From assembly GCA_964475205.1 (NCBI GenBank), contig CAYYVQ010000082.1:1-8892 (forward strand): a DNA stretch of 8,892 nucleotides. Reading direction: 5' to 3'. The position numbers and the translations under genes are program-made. Shown one piece after another: positions 1-5,497 of the stretch (its first letter is position 1; each line of letters opens with the position of its first letter). The notes beneath the pieces are model-generated. The model was not told the origin of the DNA, ran no database searches, and saw nothing but the letters and a program-made list of their open reading frames with translations. This stretch comes from CAYSRM01 sp964475205. Its GTDB lineage: Bacteria > Verrucomicrobiota > Kiritimatiellia > UBA8416 > CAYSRM01.

Positions 1-354
1 GAGAGAGCAGCGTGAGATTCAGAGGCAGCGGGTTACGGGATAACCCGCTGTACGTTTGGAAAGTACAGCAGGTTGTGTCAACCTGCTGGTGCGGAAGATG
101 AGAGAGCAATGTGAGATTCAGAGGCAGCAGGTTACGGGATAACCTGCTGTACGTGTGGAGAGTACAGCAGGTTGTGTCAACCTGCTGCTGCGGGGGTGAG
201 AGAGCTGCGTGAGATCAGAGGCAGCGGGTTACGGGATAACCCGCTGTACGTGTGGAGAGTACAGCAGGTTGTGTCAACCTGCTGCTGCGTGAGATGAGAG
301 AGCAGCGTGAGATTCAGAGGCAGCGGGTTACGGGATAACCCGCTGTACGTTTGG
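1..354. repeat. Tandem array of a ~98-bp composite palindromic repeat (3.6 units)
   Basis: Units begin at 1, 100, 198 and 296 (lengths 99, 98, 98 and a 59-base partial), each opening with GAGAGAGC. Every full unit carries two perfect hairpins. Hairpin A has 10-bp arms and the 5-nt loop CGGGA (26-50, 125-149, 222-246, 321-345). Hairpin B is CAGCAGGTTG, loop TGT, CAACCTGCTG (66-88, 165-187, 262-284). Arm A is CAGCGGGTTA in units 1, 3 and 4 but CAGCAGGTTA in unit 2, with the matching change in the opposite arm. The last unit stops after hairpin A at 354. The array lies downstream of the leftward hisS gene and has no credible ORF: the longest open frame only translates the repeat. No spacers separate the units, so this is not a CRISPR. 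It resembles REP/BIME-type intergenic palindromes in architecture, but no known family was recognised. It may continue left of the window. Confidence 0.95.
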
Positions 355-397
355 TTTAATGTAGCTACTGCTGACCGGGAAAATAGCTGGCGCCTTT

Positions 398-424
398 TTG
401 GCTGTGGCAGAAGGCCGCCTTGGG
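398..424. repeat. Decayed copy of a 27-bp hairpin motif shared with the xerD 3' side
   Basis: This stretch matches 8716-8742 at 23 of 27 positions in the same orientation, including an uninterrupted block GAAGGCCGCCTT. Here the stem is weakened: one G-T pair and one mismatch replace pairs that are perfect in the right-hand copy. It sits between the hisS stop and the repeat array, so it may form part of the hisS 3' end. There is no T-run after it on the minus strand, so it is not a convincing intrinsic terminator. The rest of 355-451 holds nothing else that I can identify. Confidence 0.5.
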
Positions 425-451
425 AATGCGAGTAACTGTGCCAGGATGGCA

Positions 452-1720
452 TCAATCTCTGAGGGCAAGGGTTGTTTCCTGCTGGGTTTGAAGGTCTTTT
501 ATTTTGACCGTTCCGTCGGCAACATCATCGGGGCCGATGTATACGGCTTTCAGTGAAGTGGATTTTCCGGCTTTCTTGAAAAACCTGCCAGGCTTGTCCG
601 GGGAAAGAGCAAGATCGACCTTCTTGCCTTCATTCCTGAAGGCGGTCGCAAGAGCGATGGCGTGTGATTGCTGGTCTCTGTGCATGTATCCAATGGCCAT
701 ATCTATTGCAGGTTTCTTTTGTTCGATTTTACGGTCCGTCAGAAGCTCTGAGATAACAACGTCGCCGAAGCCCATACCTACACCCGTTATTGCCCTTCCT
801 CCGATGTCTTTGAGCAGGTTATCATAGCGCCCGCCTCCAAAAAGAGCCCGGTATTCGCGGTTTGAATCAAAAGCTTCAAAGACCAGGCCGGTATAGTAGG
901 ACAAGCCCCTTACCACGCTGATGTCGAAATTGATTATGCCGGCTATGTTGTAGTGCTCCGCGACCTCCATGAATGACAGCAATTCGTTAACGGCTGTTGA
1001 GTTTGGACCGAGAGTTCTTTGCGCATCATCCAAATTCTCGACCGCGAACACTTTGAATACTGAATCAACCTGTTCGTCAGTCATGCCTGTTTCCTGAAGC
1101 TGTTGACGCAACTGTTCGTCCGGTATCTTGCCTTTTTTGTCGAGCGCCATGAATACGCCATGATGCAGGGACGCGCTGATGCCGGCGTTTGTGAGCAGTT
1201 CTGAAACAAGCCGCCTGGTGTTAACCAGCACCTTGAAGTCGGTGCTGCCAAGCCCCATCTCCTTAAGAGCGCAGACGGCCGCTGCAATGACTTCTGCTTC
1301 GGCGTTTACGGATTGTTCGCCAAGAATGTCCAGGTTCCACTGGTAGTGTTCGCGCTTGCGTCCTTTTGTCATACGTTCGTATCTGAAGCATTGAGCTATA
1401 GTTGCCCATTTTACCGGGAAATCCAGGGAAGCCTGCCTGTGGGCGATCATTCTTGCAAGGGTGGGGGTCATTTCGGGCCGAAGAGCCAGTTCGCGGCCTT
1501 TTTTGTCCTCAAATGCGTAGATTTGTCTGACTATTTCTTCGCCCGCTTTTCTTTTCAGGAGAGGAAGGCTTTCGACAACGCAAGCATCGTAAGAATCGAA
1601 TGCGAATGTTTTTGCGGCTGTCCGCCATGCTTTGAATACGCGGTTACGCAGCCGCATATCTTCCGGGTAGAAGTCGCGCATACCGCGCGGCGGCGCCAGT
1701 GATATTTTTTCTTCGGCCAT
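452..1720 (-). CDS. hisS: Histidyl-tRNA synthetase
   Basis: Cytoplasmic class II synthetase that attaches histidine to tRNA-His via histidyl-adenylate. The 422-residue length is normal for the family. Visible motifs in order: the N-terminal PRGMRDFYPED segment (11-21) leading into motif 1; RPEMTPTLAR (81-90); motif 2 CFRYERMTKGRKREHYQWN (111-129); the histidine-specific loop RGLSYYTGLVFEAFD (271-285); and motif 3 GGGRYDNLL with GVGMGFG (295-319). The C-terminal ~85 residues fit the anticodon-binding domain. In the histidine loop a Ser (274) stands where many HisRS have Asp or Ala. The start is fixed on one side by an in-frame TGA three codons upstream, yet no clear Shine-Dalgarno precedes it. 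The gene lies 79 bp after the HU/IHF gene on the same strand and may be co-transcribed with it. Identity is secure. The related paralogue HisZ is unlikely because the aminoacylation motifs are intact. Confidence 0.97.
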   Translation of the reverse strand: MAEEKISLAPPRGMRDFYPEDMRLRNRVFKAWRTAAKTFAFDSYDACVVESLPLLKRKAGEEIVRQIYAFEDKKGRELALRPEMTPTLARMIAHRQASLDFPVKWATIAQCFRYERMTKGRKREHYQWNLDILGEQSVNAEAEVIAAAVCALKEMGLGSTDFKVLVNTRRLVSELLTNAGISASLHHGVFMALDKKGKIPDEQLRQQLQETGMTDEQVDSVFKVFAVENLDDAQRTLGPNSTAVNELLSFMEVAEHYNIAGIINFDISVVRGLSYYTGLVFEAFDSNREYRALFGGGRYDNLLKDIGGRAITGVGMGFGDVVISELLTDRKIEQKKPAIDMAIGYMHRDQQSHAIALATAFRNEGKKVDLALSPDKPGRFFKKAGKSTSLKAVYIGPDDVADGTVKIKDLQTQQETTLALRD

Positions 1721-1737
1721 ATTGAGTCAGGCTTGAA

Positions 1738-1766
1738 CATGGCGCTTGCGGGACGCATGGGCCATG
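1738..1766 (-). promoter_or_regulatory. Stem-loop in the hisS leader
   Basis: Two nested perfect stems read in plus orientation as CATGGC, GCT, TGCG, GGA, CGCA, TGG, GCCATG. That gives 6 bp outer and 4 bp inner stems around a symmetric 3x3 internal loop and a triloop. It ends 17 nt before the hisS start codon, in the 79-bp gap after the HU/IHF gene. hisS lacks an obvious ribosome binding site, so the structure could influence its translation, or could be a processing or protein-binding site between the two cistrons. It is not a terminator, since no T-run follows. The structure is read directly; its function is inferred. Confidence 0.4.
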
Positions 1767-1799
1767 GTTGCTTACTTTAGTTCTTTAACCGGCGGACGG

Positions 1800-2096
1800 T
1801 CAGTTGCTCCCGGCTGAGTCTGCGTTGAGCTTTTTCTTGAGTTTTTTCCCGGCTTTGAATTTGACGACTTTTCTTTCCGGAATACGGACAACATTCTCGG
1901 GTTTGTTAGGATTGCGTCCTATCCTGGACTTGCGGACAATAACATCAAAGATTCCAAAGTCCCTGAATTCCACATGTTCGCCTTTTTCAAGCGCTTCGGC
2001 TATATAGTCCAGTGTCTTCTGCAATACAGCCTGAACGTCTTCCTGAATCATTCCTGTCTCTCTTGATATGCGTACAACCAGTTCGCGTTTTGTCAT
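1800..2096 (-). CDS. HU/IHF-family nucleoid DNA-binding protein
   Basis: Small dimeric DNA-bending protein of the bacterial histone-like family, acting on the nucleoid. The 98 residues match the usual 90-105. An N-terminal helical dimerisation part (1-45, MTKRELVVRIS through EALEKGEHV) is followed by the signature FRDFGIFDVIVRKSRIGRNP (44-63). In that signature the GRNP tip is the beta-arm turn bearing the DNA-intercalating proline. A basic C-terminal segment follows (RKVVKFKAGKKLKKKL, 75-90), then a short polar tail. Assignment to HU versus IHF-alpha or IHF-beta cannot be settled by eye. The NPNKPENVVRIPERK stretch differs from Escherichia coli IHF (NPKTGEEIPI), so no gene symbol is given. 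The ATG is supported by AGGAG at 2102-2106 (minus strand), five bases upstream. It has its own candidate promoter and a leader of about 90 nt with a hairpin. Confidence 0.93.
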   Translation of the reverse strand: MTKRELVVRISRETGMIQEDVQAVLQKTLDYIAEALEKGEHVEFRDFGIFDVIVRKSRIGRNPNKPENVVRIPERKVVKFKAGKKLKKKLNADSAGSN

Positions 2097-2139
2097 GGCT
2101 TCTCCTAGTCTATGTTGAATTTTTTAAAAATACCTTTTT

Positions 2140-2169
2140 CACCGCGCAGTTTGATCAGTCTGCGCTGTG
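2140..2169 (-). terminator. Hairpin between proS and the HU/IHF gene, weak terminator or leader structure
   Basis: On the minus strand the arms are CAC-A-GCGCAG and CTGCGC-G-GTG, giving 9 bp interrupted by one A/G mismatch, with a 10-nt loop. Downstream the strand reads AAAAAGGTATTTTTAAAAAA, so a T-run appears only about 8 nt after the stem. That is too far for a strong intrinsic terminator of proS. The hairpin also lies downstream of the candidate HU/IHF promoter, so it would be part of that gene's 5' leader and could act as an attenuator or mRNA stabiliser. Confidence 0.3.
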
Positions 2170-2194
2170 AGTATCACTTCGTGTTTCATTAATA

Positions 2195-2223
2195 TTTATC
2201 GAATAAATCGGAAGCGTTATCAA
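2195..2223 (-). promoter_or_regulatory. Candidate sigma70-type promoter for the HU/IHF gene
   Basis: Minus-strand -35 TTGATA (5 of 6 to TTGACA), 17-bp spacer, -10 GATAAA (4 of 6 to TATAAT). It lies immediately after the proS stop codon. Transcription from it would give a leader of about 90 nt containing the 2140-2169 hairpin. This is a consensus match only; promoters of this organism are not known. Confidence 0.35.
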
Positions 2224-2230
2224 TCTGTTT

Positions 2231-3940
2231 CTACGAGTTTCTGCAATAATCTACGATTTGCGCCGAAGCATTGTGCACAGGGATCAGTTCACTGTTGCCC
2301 GAGCTTCGGACAAAAAGTTCCAGGCTTTGTTTCGCAAGCGAGCGTTCGCTTACTACCACGCGGAGAGGGAAGCCGATCAATTCGGTGTCGTTGAATTTAA
2401 CTCCCGGTCTTTCGTCCCGGTCATCGATAATTATATCGATTCCTGCTGTCTCAAGGTTCTGACACAGTTCGTGAGCTACATCCATTGTGCGTTGGTGAGA
2501 CGAGCTGAGAGGCACAATTGCAACCTGTGCGGGGGCTATTGACATAGGCCAGATAATGCCTTTCTTGTCGTGGCACTGCTCTATTACCGCCTGAAGGGTT
2601 CTTGTAACGCCGATGCCATAGCATCCCATTACAGCCGGTTGTTTCTTGCCGGATTCGTCCAGAAAACATGCTTGCAGTTTTTCGCTGTATTTTGTTCCCA
2701 GTTTAAACACGTGGCCGATTTCAATGCCTCTTCTTTCCTTCATAGGAGCGGAGCATCTCGGGCATAGATCGCCTTCGGCTGCGAGGCCAAAATCGGCATA
2801 TTCGCGGATATCAGCGTCTCTTTCCAGGTCCACTCCCGTCAGATGCAGTTCCGCTTTATTTGCGCCTGTGACACAGTTTTTGCGTCGCTGCAGATCAATA
2901 TCCGCGTATACGGGTATTTGAATATTTACCGGTCCGGCATAGCCGACAGGCGCGCCGGTGGACTTCTCAATTGTTTCGTTATCCGCGAGGGCAACCTGAT
3001 CTGTTTTGAAGTGTCTTGCAATCTTGTGTTCGTTGACTTCCCGTTCCCCGCTTGTGAGGATGGCAATCGGTTTACCGTCAATAACGTAGATAAGAGTTTT
3101 TACGAGCCGGTCAACGGGACAATTGAGAAAGTTGGAAACTCCGTCTATAGTTGTCATGCCGGGTGTCTGGACAGGGCTGGGCTGCGATGGGCTTTCGTCC
3201 ATTTCAGGCGGCGCGGATCGAGGAATTCTCTCGGCTCTTTCAAGATTAGCTGCGTATGAGCAAGAGGAGCATTCTACAATGCCGTCTTCGCCGGATTCGG
3301 CCAGGACCATGAATTCGTGGGAGGATTTGCCGCCCATTGCCCCGGTTTCTGCCTCCACAACTTTTGTCTCCAGTCCGCATCTTTCGAAAATACGGCTGTA
3401 GGCGTTATACATTTTTTGGTAACTTTCTTCGGCGCCGTCCCAATCGCAATCAAAGCTGTAGGCGTCTTTCATTATGAATTCTTTTGACCGCATCAATCCG
3501 AAACGGGGGCGGATTTCATCCCGGAACTTGGTCTGAACCTGGTATAGGTTAAGGGGCAGTTGACGATATGATCTGAGTTCGCCGGCCATAAGCAGGGTAA
3601 CAACCTCTTCGTGGGTCGGGCCGAGCACAAATTCCCTGCTCTGGTGGTCCAGGCAACGGAACATTACGTCGGACATGGAATCGTATCTGTCTGTTTTATC
3701 CCAGATTTCTTTTGGTTGCAGGGCAGGCATGAGTATTTCCTGGGCGCCTGCAGCTTCCATTTCCTCCCGCACTATCTGTTCGACTTTTTGAAGGGCTTTG
3801 AGGCCCAATGGGAGGAAGGTATATAGACCGCCGGTCAGGCGCCGGATGAGGCCGGCGCGAAGCATAAGCTTATGGCTTTCTATCTCCGCGTCCTGGGGCT
3901 CTTCTCTGAGAGTGGGAATAAGCGTTTGAGACCATTTCAT
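2231..3940 (-). CDS. proS: Prolyl-tRNA synthetase, bacterial type with editing insertion
   Basis: Cytoplasmic class II synthetase that charges tRNA-Pro. The 569 residues match the bacterial ProS form. Order seen: N-terminal MKWSQTLIPTLREEP; motif 1 around 28-70 (RAGLIRRLTGGLYTFLPLG); motif 2 around 107-160 (GPTHEEV, QTKFRDEIRPRFGLMRSKEF); the INS editing domain at about 230-385; GHVFKLGTKYS (409-419); motif 3 GCYGIGVTRTLQAVIEQ (439-455); then an anticodon-binding domain to the end. K281 in DRLVKTLIYV sits where the INS lysine needed for deacylating Ala-tRNA-Pro lies in E. coli ProS, so editing is probably retained. Two Cys pairs flank the insertion (CSSC 224-227, CPRC 393-396). The ATG has GGAG at 3949-3952 (minus strand), 8 nt upstream. 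It is preceded by a promoter candidate and a 273-bp gap after mtaB, so it is probably its own transcription unit. Confidence 0.97.
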   Translation of the reverse strand: MKWSQTLIPTLREEPQDAEIESHKLMLRAGLIRRLTGGLYTFLPLGLKALQKVEQIVREEMEAAGAQEILMPALQPKEIWDKTDRYDSMSDVMFRCLDHQSREFVLGPTHEEVVTLLMAGELRSYRQLPLNLYQVQTKFRDEIRPRFGLMRSKEFIMKDAYSFDCDWDGAEESYQKMYNAYSRIFERCGLETKVVEAETGAMGGKSSHEFMVLAESGEDGIVECSSCSYAANLERAERIPRSAPPEMDESPSQPSPVQTPGMTTIDGVSNFLNCPVDRLVKTLIYVIDGKPIAILTSGEREVNEHKIARHFKTDQVALADNETIEKSTGAPVGYAGPVNIQIPVYADIDLQRRKNCVTGANKAELHLTGVDLERDADIREYADFGLAAEGDLCPRCSAPMKERRGIEIGHVFKLGTKYSEKLQACFLDESGKKQPAVMGCYGIGVTRTLQAVIEQCHDKKGIIWPMSIAPAQVAIVPLSSSHQRTMDVAHELCQNLETAGIDIIIDDRDERPGVKFNDTELIGFPLRVVVSERSLAKQSLELFVRSSGNSELIPVHNASAQIVDYCRNS

Positions 3941-3970
3941 GTGTACAACTCCATATTTGCCAAAATGTAG

Positions 3971-3999
3971 AGTAAATAGGATGGTGGCGGAGTTTTCAA
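3971..3999 (-). promoter_or_regulatory. Candidate sigma70-type promoter for proS
   Basis: Minus-strand -35 TTGAAA, 17-bp spacer, -10 TTTACT (4 of 6 to consensus), giving a short leader of about 25 nt that carries the GGAG ribosome binding site of proS. No T-box specifier structure or T-box sequence was found upstream of this gene. Consensus match only. Confidence 0.35.
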
Positions 4000-4059
4000 G
4001 GTAAAAGCTTGCTTCTCAGACAGACAGGCACGGTTTTTGTCATCTCGTATCCTTGTTTT

Positions 4060-4172
4060 GATCTTCATCTCGATCGTTGTCGACGAAGATCGCGACAATG
4101 GTCGGGACGATGATGAAGAGTACGAAGATCGCGACGATGATAGGGATAATGATAATCATGAGGAGCGATGAA
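4060..4172. repeat. Low-complexity GAT/CGA-rich tract with a degenerate 39-bp tandem repeat
   Basis: The 273-bp mtaB-proS gap contains a tract built of GATCGCGACGATGAT-like pieces. The 14-mer ACGAAGATCGCGAC occurs exactly at 4083-4096 and 4122-4135, spaced 39 bp apart, and the surrounding 39-bp units agree at about 29 of 39 positions. On the minus strand, 4040-4159 is an open frame of 39 codons beginning MIIIIPIIVAIFV and ending in a charged tail DNDRDEDQNKDTR. It is in the same frame as mtaB and follows its TAG stop. No ribosome binding site precedes that ATG. The tract is more likely simple-sequence DNA whose one frame happens to be hydrophobic, so it is not called as a gene. The remainder of the gap (4173-4213, 4000-4059) shows nothing else. 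Confidence 0.6.
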
Positions 4173-4213
4173 CCCACAATGATCTTGCTACGAAATTCCG
4201 TGAGATATGCGGG

Positions 4214-5497
4214 CTAAAAACTATTTTTATCTGGTCCGCCTTTCAGTGTGCCTTTTTCTGCTGTGTGGGGGCGGAAGGTAATGATATCGTTGATTTTAGC
4301 ATTTCCGGCCGGAAAAATTGCAGGGAGGTATTCTGATGTCCATCCTTTTGCAAAGCCGGATTCAATTTTTTCGATGAGAACCCGGCAGTCTTTTCCGATC
4401 AGCGTTTCGGCGAAAATCTGACGCTTCTGTTCGTGTTTTTCTCTGAGTAAATCAACGCGCTTTGAGATTTCGGAGCCGCCGGGTTTGTCCGGCAGAGAAG
4501 CAGCGGCTGTTCCAGGGCGTTTGCTGTATGAGAATGCGTGAATATTACTGAAAGGCGCTTCGTCAACCAGTTTTAAAGTATTCTGGAACTCGGAGCCTGT
4601 CTCAGTCGGGAACCCTGCTATTATATCAGTTCCCAGGCCCAGGTTTTCGACAGTGTTGACTGCGAGGCGGATAAAGGTAATGTATTGTTCGCGCGTATAT
4701 CTGCGTCCCATCTTCTTCAGAATCCGGTTATCCCCGCTTTGCAGGGGCACATGCAATGAGCGGCACAGTTTACGGGAAGTGGCCATGAATTCGATTACAT
4801 CGTCTTCTGCGGTTGTAGGTTCAATAGAGCTGAGTCTGATTCGCTGAATGCCGGTACTGTTCTCGATCTTCTCAAGAAGTTCGACCAGGCCTGTTTTGTT
4901 ATGAAGGTAACATCCGAGGTTTGCGCCGGTGAGGATCACTTCTTTAAATCCGTTGCGGCAAAGGTTGTCTATCTCTTCGATTATCTCTTCCGGGTTCCGG
5001 CTGAGGGAACGGCCCCGGGTTTTCGGCACAATGCAGTAGGAGCAATGGAAGTCGCAGCCGTCCTGGACCTTTATCGGCGCCCGTGTAGTGGTGAATTCCG
5101 GAGCGGGCAAACTCTTTGTGGCACGGGTCAAAGGAGCATTTATTGAAGTGTCCTGGCTCATATGGCGAATGACTGCCTCTGCTATGTTCCATTTGTCGGA
5201 CTGGTCCAGCAGAATATCGGCGCGGCTTTCGGCTCGAAGCGATGCGCCTGCCACCTGCACGGCGCAGCCGGCAAGAATAACGGGGGCCCCGGGGTTTTTC
5301 TTTTTTGAGCTGCGGCAGAAACGTATGGTTTTTTTAAGGGCCTTTTCGGTTATTGTGCACGAATGCACGAGCACCGCATCGGCCTGGTCCCCGAAAGGGA
5401 CAATGTCCCATCCCCGGTCTCTCATTATGCCGCTCAACGTAGCTGATTCCGCCTGGTTGAGACGGCAACCCAGCGTCTTGATCGCCAGTTTCATCAT
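4214..5497 (-). CDS. mtaB: tRNA t6A37 methylthiotransferase (MtaB-type radical SAM enzyme)
   Basis: Cytoplasmic iron-sulfur enzyme of the MiaB/RimO/MtaB family, expected to convert t6A to ms2t6A at position 37 of ANN-decoding tRNAs. All 427 residues fit the family plan. The N-terminal methylthiotransferase domain has its three cluster cysteines C11 (LGCRLNQAES), C47 (HSCTITEKA) and C78 (AGCAVQ). The radical SAM domain has C148, C152 and C155 in DGCDFHCSYCIVPKTRG. A C-terminal TRAM-like RNA-binding segment covers about 370-427. LGCRLNQ and HSCTIT point to MtaB rather than MiaB (LGCQMN) or RimO. The start overlaps the ilvD stop in ATGATGA, with two consecutive ATG codons, and there is no strong Shine-Dalgarno; translational coupling to ilvD is likely. 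The true start could be either ATG. No intrinsic terminator follows the stop. Confidence 0.93.
   Translation of the reverse strand: MMKLAIKTLGCRLNQAESATLSGIMRDRGWDIVPFGDQADAVLVHSCTITEKALKKTIRFCRSSKKKNPGAPVILAGCAVQVAGASLRAESRADILLDQSDKWNIAEAVIRHMSQDTSINAPLTRATKSLPAPEFTTTRAPIKVQDGCDFHCSYCIVPKTRGRSLSRNPEEIIEEIDNLCRNGFKEVILTGANLGCYLHNKTGLVELLEKIENSTGIQRIRLSSIEPTTAEDDVIEFMATSRKLCRSLHVPLQSGDNRILKKMGRRYTREQYITFIRLAVNTVENLGLGTDIIAGFPTETGSEFQNTLKLVDEAPFSNIHAFSYSKRPGTAAASLPDKPGGSEISKRVDLLREKHEQKRQIFAETLIGKDCRVLIEKIESGFAKGWTSEYLPAIFPAGNAKINDIITFRPHTAEKGTLKGGPDKNSF

Noticed and set aside
1..354. CRISPR array
   Set aside because: Units are contiguous and similar over their whole length, with no unique spacers, and no cas genes are present.
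1..354. Integron attC array associated with the tyrosine recombinase
   Set aside because: The arms lack the attC core pattern (RYYYAAC/GTTRRRY), no gene cassettes lie between units, and the recombinase is XerD-like without an integrase-specific insertion that I can see.
389..399. GGCGCC followed by TTTTT as an intrinsic terminator
   Set aside because: The T-run is on the plus strand, whereas the adjacent gene hisS is on the minus strand, and the palindrome has no loop.
177..455. Open frame of 92 codons on the minus strand with a repeated peptide
   Set aside because: It only translates the palindromic array; the repeated peptide mirrors the DNA repeat, there is no family resemblance, and it overlaps the hisS 3' end.
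3941..4213. T-box or other amino acid riboswitch upstream of proS
   Set aside because: No T-box consensus sequence, specifier stem or terminator with a T-run was found in either orientation.
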